Positions 16,421-24,900 of a stretch of 64,000 nt of DNA are shown here, in pieces. The notes beneath the pieces were generated by a model that was not told the origin of the DNA, searched no databases, and saw only the letters and a program-made list of their open reading frames with translations. Within the stretch, counting starts at the first letter, position 1, and each line of letters opens with the position of its first letter. The stretch comes from Lachnospiraceae bacterium (GTDB lineage: Bacteria; Bacillota; Clostridia; Lachnospirales; Lachnospiraceae). Position numbers and translations under genes: made by a program. Location of the stretch: the NCBI GenBank assembly GCA_015057005.1, contig SVFF01000009.1:27394-91393 (forward strand), given 5' to 3'.

Positions 16421-17239
16421 ATGTACCAGAGTAATTTCCCGAATGATAAAGAAATGACTTATCCAAGAATCTGTGCGCATAGGGGATTCAGTAAGATTGC
16501 GCCGGAAAATAGTCTTCCGGCATTTGGTGCGGCAGTAGCACTTGGGGCAGAAGAAATAGAGTTTGATTTACGTGCTACGAAAGATGACGTGATCATCTCC
16601 TTGCATGATCCTTCATTAGAACGAATTTCTGATGGAATCGGTGCGGAAGTGGACCATACCTATGAGGAATTGCTTCAATATGATTTCGGCTTTAAGTTCA
16701 ACGAAGCCTTTAGGGGTCTAAAAATCATAACTTTTGAAGACATTTTAAAGAAATTTGCGCGTCAGGTAATCATGAACATCCATATCCAGATTCGCGATGT
16801 AAACGATGAACATTTAAAGACGATCATTTCGTTGATTGAAAAGTATGACTGCAAAGACTATTGTTATTTCATGGTTAGCGAAGAAGAAACGTTAAGTAAA
16901 CTTCAGGTTTTGGCACCGGATATTGCACGTTGTGCAGGAGAAGAATGGGACAAACATCCTGACTATCTGCTGGAAAAAGCAATCCGCACAGGTTGTACCA
17001 AGATTCAGCTTTTTACGCCGCTTTTTGAACGCTATATAAATGAATTTCGTCAGGACTATTTGGAGGATATGGTATCTAAAGCACATGCCAACGGAATTAC
17101 TTGTAATCTATGTATTGCAAATGAACCGGAACTGGCAGAATATTATCTGTCAAAAGGTGTCGATACACTCCTGACCGATGATTTTTTGAAGATTGCAATC
17201 TGCTGTGAGAATTTCCGAAAGAATAGGGGCGCTGAATAA
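16421..17239 (+). CDS. Glycerophosphodiester phosphodiesterase family protein
   Basis: Cytosolic GDPD-fold enzyme of 272 residues that would hydrolyse glycerophosphodiesters to glycerol-3-phosphate and an alcohol. The family signature is present: CAHRGFSKIAPENSLPAF with the catalytic His, EIEFDLRATKDD with the metal-binding acids, and SLHDPSLERISDG with the second His. It ends with GVDTLLTDDF, the usual closing strand. AAAGGAGA lies nine bases before the ATG at 16421. There is no signal peptide. In place of the usual KIDIK strand it has MNIHIQIRD, so the substrate may differ from that of standard UgpQ. Confidence 0.86.
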   Translation: MYQSNFPNDKEMTYPRICAHRGFSKIAPENSLPAFGAAVALGAEEIEFDLRATKDDVIISLHDPSLERISDGIGAEVDHTYEELLQYDFGFKFNEAFRGLKIITFEDILKKFARQVIMNIHIQIRDVNDEHLKTIISLIEKYDCKDYCYFMVSEEETLSKLQVLAPDIARCAGEEWDKHPDYLLEKAIRTGCTKIQLFTPLFERYINEFRQDYLEDMVSKAHANGITCNLCIANEPELAEYYLSKGVDTLLTDDFLKIAICCENFRKNRGAE

Positions 17240-17346
17240 GAATTTGTAGAAATAGATAAATCTTGCTAATAAGGTTTGCAAAGGATTAGAGAAGAACCCA
17301 CCGTTGTGTGTATGGAAACTTGAATTTTGGCGGAGTGAGATAGCAA

Positions 17347-17484
17347 ATGAAAATTGAGAACAACATTCTAAAACATTATCTCAAAAATGTGTATTTTATT
17401 ACAGGAACAGCCTATATACTTTGTATGGTGCTTATGATGGGGATGTGGTTGAGTGGAGTTATGGCTATAGCAAGCATTTTCTAA
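17347..17484 (+). pseudogene. Truncated P-loop kinase-like gene fragment
   Basis: An ATG frame of 45 codons reads MKIENNILKHYLKNVYFITG, then TAY, then becomes an unrelated hydrophobic tail. The beginning looks like the first strand of a clostridial P-loop protein in which GTAYAGKS would be expected. The Walker lysine is missing because the frame runs into other sequence. I judge this a deletion remnant; the kinase reading comes from memory of the family. Confidence 0.35.
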
Positions 17485-17592
17485 CGGAGGTGAATTGGTT
17501 GTTAATCTGAAGGTGTGCTATATTTATAAATATGCGATATCGCTGGATGCCAATGGGGATATTATAATTAAGATATAATAAGGAGAAAGACA

Positions 17593-19782
17593 ATGGCAAT
17601 CAAATTCGATGAAGTTAGCAGAACATTTTATCTGGATGGAAAAGATATTACATACGCTTTTTTTATTAATGAATATGATTATGCAGAGCATTTGTATTAT
17701 GGAAAAACCATAGGGCATGACGATCTTCGTTATACCAGAGGAACATTTGGAGGAAGCGCTGTTGTCAAATTGTCCAGACCGGATGTAAAAACAGCTGTCA
17801 AATCCTATAATCATTTTGGTTCAGAGCTTACGTTTCATGGTACAGGTGACTATCGTGAACCTATGGTTGAAGTTGTGAATCCGGCAGGAGACCGATTAAC
17901 ACAGCTTTTATATGACAGTCATGAAATATTAAGCGGGAAGCCGGCTATAAAGGGTATGCCTTCCATGCGAGGTGGAGAAACACTGGTGCTTCATTTGAAA
18001 GATAAAGTTAGTTGTCTGGCATGTGATTTATATTATACGGTGTATGAAGATACCGGCGTGATTGCCCGTAGAGCAGTATATAAGAATGAGAGTAAGGATG
18101 TGATCATGTTAAATCGTGCATATTCTTTTGCGATGACTTTACCGCATATGGAATATGATGTAGTTTCCTTGTATGGATGTTGGGCAAAAGAACGAAAGAT
18201 CGATCGCATTCCTATGCATCATGGAGTAGTCTCCATAGATTCCAAACGTACATCATCTTCTGCCACACTGAATCCGTTTATGGCACTTGCTGAGAAAAAT
18301 GCCACAGAAGAGCAGGGAAATGTATATGGTATCAGCTTGATATATTCTTCTTCTTTTGTGTTAAAAGCGGAAGGAACCCCTGACGGAAGAACGTTAGTGA
18401 CCGGAGGTATCAATGACTTTGATTTTAAATGGAAACTGGAATCCGGAGAAGAATTTGAAACGCCGGAAGTGATCATTGCATATTCCACGGAAGGTATGGG
18501 AGGTATGAGCCGTTCTTTCCACGACGCTTTCCGTAATTACCTCATTAATCCTCGATTCGTAAGAAAGCATCGGCCGGTGGTTATCAACAACTGGGAGGCA
18601 ACTTATTTTTCTTTTGATTCAGAAATGCTTAAGAACATTGCTAAGGCAGTGGAAGGTACCGGAATAGATACCTTTGTATTGGATGACGGTTGGTTTGGTA
18701 AGCGTAATAACGATTCTGCCGGATTGGGTGATTGGGTAGTAAATACCGATAAATTGCATGGCGGATTGAAAGAGATCATTGATTATGTAAATAGTCTGGG
18801 AATGAAATTTGGTTTATGGTTTGAGCCGGAAATGGTCAATGAGGATTCTGATTTATATCGGGAGCGTCCGGATTATGCCATTGGCGTACCTAACAGGCCA
18901 CATTGTTACTCTCGAAATCAGTTCGTGTTGGATCTGACCCGTAAGGAAGTGCGTGACTATATTGTGGAATCCGTAAATAAGGTTCTGCAAGAAAATCATA
19001 TTGAATATGTAAAATGGGATTTTAACAGAAATGTTACAGAATCTTATTCTCTTGGCCGGGAACCTGAGAGACAGGCGGAGTTTGCTCATAGATATGCGCT
19101 GGGTCTTTACGATTTGTGTGAGCGTATTGTTGAAGCGAACCCGGATGTATTCTTTGAAGGGTGTTCCGCGGGCGGGGCAAGATTTGATCCGGGTATACTG
19201 TACTACTTTTCACAGATTTGGACTTCCGATGATACAGATGCAGAAGAAAGAACGCATATACAGTATGGCACATCCATGGTATATCCCCTGTCTGCAATGA
19301 GTTGCCATGTTTCAGTAGTGCCAAATCATCAGACTTGCAGAATGACACCGATGGCTACCAGAGCAGATATTGCTCATCTGGGTGCTACAGGTTATGAATT
19401 AGATACTTCTCATTTTAGTGATGAGGACAGAGCAGTGGTACGCAAACAAGTGGAAGAATACCATGAGATAGAAGATCTGATTTTAAATGGGGATTTGTAT
19501 CGTACAGAAAATCCAATGGAAAGCAATTATTTTGGATTTATGGTAGTTTCTAAAGATAAGAAAGAGGCAGTGCTAACAGCATACCGTCGTATGGGCGGTG
19601 TAAATAATGAGATGAAATTACTGAAAGTAGCAGGATTGGATGCTGAGAAGGTATATCATGTAAGTGGCCTGGATATGACTTTAAAGGGTTCTACATTGAT
19701 GAATGTTGGTGTTGCGCCTATGTTTGCTGGTGGAGATTTCATGACTGTAAAATATTGGTTTAAAGAGGTTGGCGCAAGATAG
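17593..19782 (+). CDS. Alpha-galactosidase, GH36 family
   Basis: Cytoplasmic enzyme of 729 residues that releases galactose from raffinose-family sugars and melibiose. An N-terminal beta-sandwich leads to the catalytic barrel at VINNWEATYFSFDSEML and FVLDDGWFGKRNNDSAGLGD. The nucleophile Asp lies in YVKWDFNR and the acid/base Asp in IWTSDDTDAEER. CSAGGARFD and the GMKFGLWFEPEMV strand are also typical. The length and motifs match tetrameric bacterial GH36 enzymes. AAGGAG precedes the ATG. No transporter or regulator is adjacent, so it seems to be a single gene inside the AT-rich stretch. Confidence 0.95.
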   Translation: MAIKFDEVSRTFYLDGKDITYAFFINEYDYAEHLYYGKTIGHDDLRYTRGTFGGSAVVKLSRPDVKTAVKSYNHFGSELTFHGTGDYREPMVEVVNPAGDRLTQLLYDSHEILSGKPAIKGMPSMRGGETLVLHLKDKVSCLACDLYYTVYEDTGVIARRAVYKNESKDVIMLNRAYSFAMTLPHMEYDVVSLYGCWAKERKIDRIPMHHGVVSIDSKRTSSSATLNPFMALAEKNATEEQGNVYGISLIYSSSFVLKAEGTPDGRTLVTGGINDFDFKWKLESGEEFETPEVIIAYSTEGMGGMSRSFHDAFRNYLINPRFVRKHRPVVINNWEATYFSFDSEMLKNIAKAVEGTGIDTFVLDDGWFGKRNNDSAGLGDWVVNTDKLHGGLKEIIDYVNSLGMKFGLWFEPEMVNEDSDLYRERPDYAIGVPNRPHCYSRNQFVLDLTRKEVRDYIVESVNKVLQENHIEYVKWDFNRNVTESYSLGREPERQAEFAHRYALGLYDLCERIVEANPDVFFEGCSAGGARFDPGILYYFSQIWTSDDTDAEERTHIQYGTSMVYPLSAMSCHVSVVPNHQTCRMTPMATRADIAHLGATGYELDTSHFSDEDRAVVRKQVEEYHEIEDLILNGDLYRTENPMESNYFGFMVVSKDKKEAVLTAYRRMGGVNNEMKLLKVAGLDAEKVYHVSGLDMTLKGSTLMNVGVAPMFAGGDFMTVKYWFKEVGAR

Positions 19783-19797
19783 AAAGCATCTCTTTTC

Positions 19798-19835
19798 AAA
19801 ACCTCAGAAACTATGTGTTTCTGGGGTTTCTTTTG
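19798..19835 (+). terminator. Terminator of the alpha-galactosidase gene
   Basis: AAACCTCAGAAAC pairs with GTTTCTGGGGTTT (one G-T pair), followed by T's. Confidence 0.85.
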
Positions 19836-19940
19836 TCCCAATATACCGATGAGACATCAGAATCGACCGAACAGACAAAAAACAACATCTTCCCATAGCC
19901 TTGTGTTTTTTACTTGTTAGGATAGGAAGGAGGGTAATAT

Positions 19941-20012
19941 ATGAAGAAAAGGATAATATTGTGGGGTGTCATTATTGTAGAGGAACTGCGGAAGCATGCA
20001 CTTACCGGATAA
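19941..20012 (+). pseudogene. Remnant start of a small exported gene
   Basis: A strong AAGGAGGG precedes an ATG that opens MKKRIILWGVIIV, a signal-like start, but the frame stops after 23 codons. A good terminator follows at 20040. It is probably an exported gene that has lost its body. Confidence 0.35.
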
Positions 20013-20039
20013 CAGACCGTAGCAAGATACGTCTTAAGG

Positions 20040-20062
20040 CCTTCTGTAGAGAAGGTTTTTTT
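20040..20062 (+). terminator. Rho-independent terminator
   Basis: CCTTCT pairs with AGAAGG around GTAG, followed by seven T. It closes the remnant before it. Confidence 0.8.
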
Positions 20063-20082
20063 GTTGTACAGTGAACACGGAA

Positions 20083-20305
20083 ATATCGTTGTATGATAAC
20101 GGTATTGATTTGCAAAATCATGTGTTTATGATAAAATCAAGGGAAAGAGAAGGATTGAAAATCCATAGAACGTTGATAAACCAGACGCGATTTGGTTCAA
20201 TTGGTGAAAATCAGCGTGCAGTCCAAAGGAATGGGCAGATACCAATAAGAGTGTAGTCTGCTTTTTCCTTTGGACTGACACCGATTGTTCACGTATTAAT
20301 TTGTC
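20083..20305 (+). repeat. 223-base dispersed repeat, copy 1 (possible structured RNA or MITE)
   Basis: This 223-base element recurs at 54948-55170 in the same orientation with no gaps and about nine mismatches by eye. It folds well: CAGTCCAAAGGAA pairs with TTCCTTTGGACTG, enclosed by CAATTGGTG with CACCGATTG, and a smaller AACCA...TGGTT hairpin precedes it. Both copies have an open plus-strand frame, but almost all differences change amino acids, which argues against coding. There is no T-run at its end. It matches no riboswitch class that I recognise. Confidence 0.8.
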
Positions 20306-20342
20306 TAACTGTTAACAAATACGAATTAATGGGTGAAATGAT

Positions 20343-20600
20343 ATGGATGTTCTTCTTAGCTTATCTATTAGCTGTGTCACACCAGAAAACTATTGGGCAG
20401 AATATCCCATTGGATTCTTCGCATCTGCCGAAGAAATAGATGTAGTTGTCAAAAGACTTATGAGTAATAGTGGAAATTTCTCGGAGTCTCATTGCAAAGT
20501 CAGAATTGAAGAGGTTGAAGTTGTTGGTGAAAGCAAAAGGAATACCCCACGACAACAGTGGCATCTGGAAACACATATTATTGGAAAAAGCAATTATTGA
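20343..20600 (+). CDS. Small hypothetical protein, 85 residues
   Basis: The frame reads like a real soluble protein: YWAEYPIGFFASAEEIDVVV near residue 18, then RLMSNSGNFSESHCKVRIEE. No family is recognised. The ribosome site is poor (GGGTGAAATGATATGG), and the last 15 residues look less protein-like, so the end may be frameshifted. It lies between the 223-base repeat and the fic promoter. Confidence 0.4.
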   Translation: MDVLLSLSISCVTPENYWAEYPIGFFASAEEIDVVVKRLMSNSGNFSESHCKVRIEEVEVVGESKRNTPRQQWHLETHIIGKSNY

Positions 20601-20695
20601 CAAATGCCAAGTAATCGAACAAGAAGGAGGAAGATAGTATAAACAGTAATTTTCGGTGAGGCTGTTGTATTTAGTGCAATTATATAATTAAAATG

Positions 20696-20791
20696 GGGAA
20701 CTTTTATTGGTGTGATAAAATCAAAAAGTTCCCTATAATTATATTGATAAATAGGGAACTTTTTTGATATAATAAAAACATAAAAGTTCCC
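20696..20791 (+). promoter_or_regulatory. Tandem palindromic operators over the fic promoter
   Basis: GGGAACTTTT occurs at 20696 and 20754, and its complement AAAAGTTCCC at 20724 and 20782. They form two 38-base palindromes exactly 58 bases apart. The promoter TTGATA (20744-20749), an 18-base spacer and TATAAT (20768-20773) lies across the second palindrome. This is a clear repressor target. The regulator is not known and could be the Fic protein itself or a factor elsewhere. Confidence 0.8.
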
Positions 20792-20812
20792 GAAAAGAAA
20801 GAAGAGATTAAA

Positions 20813-21751
20813 ATGAGTGCGACCTATGCAGAAATTCAAGAACTGTTGCAGCAACGAGCGGATATACAAGCAAGAATTAATTTAATGCCATATGATGGTA
20901 ATCCGGAAATTAAGGACGCAAATGGAGCAAAGTATTTATATATCCGAAAAAGAATAGCAGGAAAGCTTACATCTACTTATGTGGATGTATATTCTGATGA
21001 ACTTTATCAGTTGCTCTTGCTTAACGCAAAAGAAAGAAAAGAGTTAAATAAATCCATCCGCAAAATAAATAAGGAGTTAAATTCTCTTGGTTATGAAGAT
21101 AAAGAGCTTTCAACTAGAGTATTACAGAATCTTGATTTTGCAAGAATCAATATGAAAGCAAATATTTATGATCAGGCTGTATTGGAAGGTGTGGCAACAT
21201 CCTTTCCACAGACAGAGGATATTATCGAGAATGGAAAAGTCAATGGTATGTCTGCGACTGATGTACAGAAAATTCTCAATTTAAAACATGCATGGGAATT
21301 TATTTTGGATAAAGATGTTATTCAAAGTGAAAGCGATTATTATATGCTCTGTCACATTGCAAAGTTAGTAAATGAAGGGTTTTTCTATGACGGTGGACGC
21401 ATTCGTGGTATTCCTGTTCAAATTGGAGGAACGAGCTATATACCATCATTACCGATTGAGTCAGTAGTAATTGAACGCATTGATGAAATTCGACAACAGC
21501 AAAAAGATACGATAGATATAGCGATTGAATTATGTATGTATTGTATGAAAACCCAAGTATTTAAGGATGGAAACAAACGGGCATCCGTTATTTTTGCAAA
21601 TCATTATTTGATTGCACATGGAATGGGTTTTTTGGTAATTCCTGAAAAGGATGTTCCGGAGTTTAAGAAACTATTGGTTAAGTATTATGAAGGTGAACCA
21701 CTTGAAGTTATAGGATCATTTTTGAAAGAAAAGTGTTGGAGAAATTTTTAG
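20813..21751 (+). CDS. Fic domain protein with an altered catalytic motif
   Basis: Fic family protein of 312 residues; members transfer AMP or other nucleotide parts onto target proteins. A coiled N-terminal part (residues 1-110) is followed by the helical Fic core. The motif reads TQVFKDGNKRAS near residue 245, so the usual catalytic His of HPFxxGN is Gln while the GNxR anion site is kept. Before it, YDQAVLEGVATS sits where the inhibitory helix is often found but lacks its Ser/Thr. The gene has its own promoter with paired operators, and no antitoxin gene is adjacent. Activity is therefore uncertain. Confidence 0.85.
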   Translation: MSATYAEIQELLQQRADIQARINLMPYDGNPEIKDANGAKYLYIRKRIAGKLTSTYVDVYSDELYQLLLLNAKERKELNKSIRKINKELNSLGYEDKELSTRVLQNLDFARINMKANIYDQAVLEGVATSFPQTEDIIENGKVNGMSATDVQKILNLKHAWEFILDKDVIQSESDYYMLCHIAKLVNEGFFYDGGRIRGIPVQIGGTSYIPSLPIESVVIERIDEIRQQQKDTIDIAIELCMYCMKTQVFKDGNKRASVIFANHYLIAHGMGFLVIPEKDVPEFKKLLVKYYEGEPLEVIGSFLKEKCWRNF

Positions 21752-21767
21752 GAGGAGGTATACTCTT

Positions 21768-21909
21768 ATGACATACGAGACTATTCAGCATTGTATGCTA
21801 CCAGCACCGACACTCTTCTGTGTGCTTGGGAATCGGGCCCAGCGGATGGATTATAGAGTATAAGTCTCCATACATTGAAGAATTGTATGAGATATGCGGT
21901 TTGAAATGA
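21768..21909 (+). pseudogene. Frameshifted small gene after fic
   Basis: A very strong GGAGGAGG precedes ATG 21768, but the frame ends after 31 codons. A neighbouring frame runs on as GPSGWIIEYKSPYIEELYEI to a TGA at 21907. A one-base shift would join them into a protein of about 46 residues. Its position suggests a small partner of the Fic protein that is now broken. Confidence 0.35.
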
Positions 21910-21940
21910 TGGAGATAACACTATAAAATGGCAAAAAAAT

Positions 21941-21984
21941 TCCGCCCATTTGAGTAATATGCGCAAATGGGCGGATATTTTTTT
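21941..21984. terminator. Bidirectional terminator
   Basis: TCCGCCCATTTG pairs with CAAATGGGCGGA, with an A-run on the left and a T-run on the right. It separates the fic region from the convergent aldolase operon. Confidence 0.9.
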
Positions 21985-21989
21985 GCTAT

Positions 21990-22655
21990 TTATTTGCAGT
22001 CTTTCTTCTGGCCATATTTGTGCAGGAAGAAGTCACGGAAAGTATCGCAGTCTTCCTCGCTGATGGTGGTGTAGCAGCCCAGAGTCTGAACATCGATCCA
22101 GATCTGTGCGGTCTTCTCCAGAACAGCAGCGCCTACCAGAGCTTCCTTCAGGGAACGGCCCATAGCGATGGAACCGTGGTTAGCGATCAGTGCGCCCATA
22201 CGGTCTTCCAGAGCTTTTGCAACGCTCTCAGCCATCTCTACGCTGCCGGGCATGGTGTACTCTGCACAGCGGATGTCGCCGCCCAGAATCTGTACCTGGT
22301 CATCGCAAATGGAAGGAATACCCTTGCGGGTAACTGCTACAGCCAGTGCCTTGGAAGAGTGAACGTGTACAACACCGTTTACTTCAGGACGGGTCAGCAG
22401 AAGCTTTGCGTGAACGGGAACCTCGATGGAGGGCTTTAAGTCGCCTTCGTACTCCAGGGTGTTCATATTTACGATAACCATATTTTCAGGAACCAGCTTG
22501 GAGTAGTCCATGCCGGAGGGAGTGATTACCATGTAGGTATCATCGATTCTGCCTGCAATGTTGCCCCAGGTACCTGCGGTCAGGCCCTGATCAGCCATTG
22601 CCTTAGCGGTTGCACAAACTTCCATCTGTACTAATTTTGCTTTTTCTCTGTTCAT
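21990..22655 (-). CDS. Class II aldolase (L-fuculose-phosphate aldolase type)
   Basis: Zinc-dependent aldolase/adducin family protein of 221 residues that would split a ketose-1-phosphate into DHAP and an aldehyde. The core motifs are visible: TWGNIAGR near residue 29, TPSGMDY, the catalytic Glu in PSIEVPVH, the zinc ligands in VVHVHSSKALAV and the third His in NHGSI. AGAGG precedes the ATG at 22655. It is the last gene of a probable operon with the dehydrogenase and the SorC regulator upstream. The exact sugar (fuculose-, rhamnulose- or ribulose-phosphate) is not determined. Confidence 0.88.
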   Translation of the reverse strand: MNREKAKLVQMEVCATAKAMADQGLTAGTWGNIAGRIDDTYMVITPSGMDYSKLVPENMVIVNMNTLEYEGDLKPSIEVPVHAKLLLTRPEVNGVVHVHSSKALAVAVTRKGIPSICDDQVQILGGDIRCAEYTMPGSVEMAESVAKALEDRMGALIANHGSIAMGRSLKEALVGAAVLEKTAQIWIDVQTLGCYTTISEEDCDTFRDFFLHKYGQKKDCK

Positions 22656-22724
22656 TTGATATGTACCTCTTTCGTTTTTTATTTTTTTTCTAAACTGGTG
22701 ATTGCGGAAATATATGTATGATGC

Positions 22725-22800
22725 GGAACCAGGGGGAATGCCCTCAAAGAGCGACTAGCCACTGCTTCGGAGTTCTTTGGGGGTATTCCCCCTCGGTTCC
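22725..22800. other. Large intergenic hairpin
   Basis: GGAACC pairs with GGTTCC, GGGGGAAT with ATTCCCCC, and CAAAGA with TCTTTG across a loop of about 25 bases. It lies between the dehydrogenase and aldolase genes. It lacks a T-run, so it may tune expression within the operon by mRNA processing or stability. Confidence 0.7.
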
Positions 22801-22835
22801 CTCATAACCTTAGCTTTTCGCAATTACCATTCATC

Positions 22836-23870
22836 TTACTGATAACGATACAGCAGATGTTCACCGTTTAAGAAGCGGCGAACCTCGCCAACGATCATCT
22901 TGGTGTGGTTGGTGAGAACCTCCTGAGAAGCGCCTGCAATGTGAGGAGTTACCACTACATTGTCCAGCTCGCACAGGAAAGGATGGTTGCGCACGATGGG
23001 CTCCTTAGCGTAAACGTCCAGAGCAGCGCCTGCGATGGTGCGGTTGCGCAGTGCATCGATCAGAGCTTCCTCATCTACAACAGCACTTCTGGAAGCGTTG
23101 ATGAAGTATGCGGTGGGCTTCATGCAAGCTAACATCTCGCGGCTGATGCAGCCGGTGGTATCGGGAGTAACCTTTAAGTGACAGGTAACGAAATCAGCCT
23201 CTTCCATAGCCTGCTTTAAGGTCAGTGCTTTACGCACGCCAATCTCCTCAACGTCGATCTCACCTACGTAAGGATCGTAGATCAGCAGTTCCATACCGAA
23301 TGCGCGGGCAATCTTGCCTACACGCTTACCGATGCTGCCGTAGCCGATGATAGCCAGAGTCTTGTTCTTCAGTTCAACGCCCTTGAATACAGAGTAAGGA
23401 GCATCCTCGCCTACACCCCAGAAAACATCTGCCTTCAGACCGTCTTTGGTCTTCTTCTCGAAGTCGGGCTCGCTGGTGTACAGACCTGCCTTTAATGCGC
23501 CGTGCGCCATGGGGATCTTACGTGCGATGGAGAGCATCAGGCCGATGGTCAGCTCTGCGGTTGCGTCGGAGTTTCTGCCGGGGGTGTAAAGAACGGGGAT
23601 GTTGCGCTCTTTTGCAGCAGCCATGTCAACGTTTACCGGTGTGGCACGTGTGCAGGCGATCAGCTTCAGGTTCTTGGCATTCTCGATAACGCCGCGGGTG
23701 ATCTCGTCGAAGGTGGTGATGATGATGTCTGCATCAGCAGTCTTGGCCTTCATCTCTTCTTCTTCCAGATTGGGAAGTCCCTTTGCCCAACCGTCAATGA
23801 TAACTTCGCCCATTTCCTCTAAGGGGCCGATTTCTCTGGGATCATACTCAGCAGTAAAAAAGATTTTCAT
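22836..23870 (-). CDS. D-isomer-specific 2-hydroxyacid dehydrogenase family protein
   Basis: NAD-dependent dehydrogenase of 344 residues. The split catalytic domain holds RATPVNVDM. The Rossmann domain begins IIGYGSIGKRVGKIARAFG near residue 173. The substrate arginine is in NASRSAVVDE, and the acid/base His is in VTPHIAGASQ. GGAGG lies before the ATG at 23870. It is co-directional with the SorC regulator and the aldolase, so it probably oxidises or reduces a sugar acid or related 2-hydroxyacid in the same catabolic route. The substrate is not determined. Confidence 0.9.
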   Translation of the reverse strand: MKIFFTAEYDPREIGPLEEMGEVIIDGWAKGLPNLEEEEMKAKTADADIIITTFDEITRGVIENAKNLKLIACTRATPVNVDMAAAKERNIPVLYTPGRNSDATAELTIGLMLSIARKIPMAHGALKAGLYTSEPDFEKKTKDGLKADVFWGVGEDAPYSVFKGVELKNKTLAIIGYGSIGKRVGKIARAFGMELLIYDPYVGEIDVEEIGVRKALTLKQAMEEADFVTCHLKVTPDTTGCISREMLACMKPTAYFINASRSAVVDEEALIDALRNRTIAGAALDVYAKEPIVRNHPFLCELDNVVVTPHIAGASQEVLTNHTKMIVGEVRRFLNGEHLLYRYQ

Positions 23871-23942
23871 TTTACATTTTCCTCCATGGTGTGTGATTGA
23901 ATATATTTTAATGGTTTCTAAATTAAAAACAAATTCGGGTGA

Positions 23943-24878
23943 CTATTGTACGGCCGTAATAATTTCCCGGGCCAGGGCGTAGTCTACGATCAGCGTCTTT
24001 AAAAGACCGGAACGGAGAACTGCGGTCACGGCCTCTGCCTTGTCGGTACCGGCGGCAATGCCGATGGTGTTCTTCATTTCCCTGATACAGTCGGGAGACG
24101 CGTTCAACAGGCGCTCCTGCAGGAAACAATTGCCGGTAGAGCCGTCTGCACGGACGGGGTTCATACCGATATCGGCGATGAAACCGTCAGCATTTAAACG
24201 GTATAGGTCTTCCTTTTCCAGGTAGCCCATCTGGCACATGGGAGCCTCCTCTTTCAAGGCGCCGATACCGAAGATGCCCACATCGCATTTGCGCATCTTT
24301 TCAAAGGTGCGGCGGATGGATTTTTCTTCCATGAGAAGGGTCTTGGTCTCAGGCTTTTCCACTACAACGGGAGCGTACAGCATGTAGGTGGGGCAATCCA
24401 GTTTCTCGGCCAGGGAGCGGACGATGTCGTCGCTCTTCATGGGGAAGCGGTCCAGACTCTGGGCGCCGCAAAGCTGCATTACCCGACAATCGGACTTTTT
24501 TTGAAAGCGCATTTCCCTTACTGTGGCGGCCAGTGTACGGCCCCAGGAGACGCCGATGGTGTCACCGGAGACAATGATCTGTTCCAGATGCTGGGCGGCG
24601 GCGTTGGCCACCTTGATAAACGCAAGTTCCGGACTGTCGTAGTCGGGAACGATGATGGCCTGCTCCAGACCGAAATGTTCCTCCAGAAAATGCTCCCACT
24701 CGGGATAATCCCGCTCGCAGCCCCGGATGCTCACGGTCACAATACCGTCTTCCTTCAAGGCACCGATGATGGCGTTGACTTTCTGGCGGGTCAGGGAAAG
24801 TCTGCGGGCGATCTCCTCCTGAGTCAGGCCGCAGGAATAGTACCAAAATGCAATTTTTGTTTTGATATCCTGTTCCAT
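23943..24878 (-). CDS. SorC/DeoR-type sugar-binding transcriptional regulator
   Basis: Protein of 311 residues. The N-terminal helix-turn-helix reads CGLTQEEIARRLSLTRQKVN, followed by a sugar-phosphate-binding domain of the SorC family with GVSWGRTLAATV near 118, an IGIAAGTDKAEAV strand and the closing LIVDYALAREI. Such regulators respond to a phosphorylated sugar. GGAGG precedes the ATG at 24878. Two TACA-type operators lie in its own promoter. It probably controls the dehydrogenase and aldolase genes that follow it on the same strand. Confidence 0.92.
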   Translation of the reverse strand: MEQDIKTKIAFWYYSCGLTQEEIARRLSLTRQKVNAIIGALKEDGIVTVSIRGCERDYPEWEHFLEEHFGLEQAIIVPDYDSPELAFIKVANAAAQHLEQIIVSGDTIGVSWGRTLAATVREMRFQKKSDCRVMQLCGAQSLDRFPMKSDDIVRSLAEKLDCPTYMLYAPVVVEKPETKTLLMEEKSIRRTFEKMRKCDVGIFGIGALKEEAPMCQMGYLEKEDLYRLNADGFIADIGMNPVRADGSTGNCFLQERLLNASPDCIREMKNTIGIAAGTDKAEAVTAVLRSGLLKTLIVDYALAREIITAVQ

Positions 24879-24900
24879 GTGGCTCCTCCATCCATGAAAT

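Noticed and set aside
20071..20256. Protein-coding gene in the 223-base repeat
   Set aside because: Between the two copies nearly every base difference changes an amino acid, so the frame is not under protein selection.
20083..20305. Cobalamin or other known riboswitch
   Set aside because: GGTGAAAATC resembles part of a B12 element, but the other conserved boxes are missing and no vitamin gene follows. It is kept only as an unassigned repeat.
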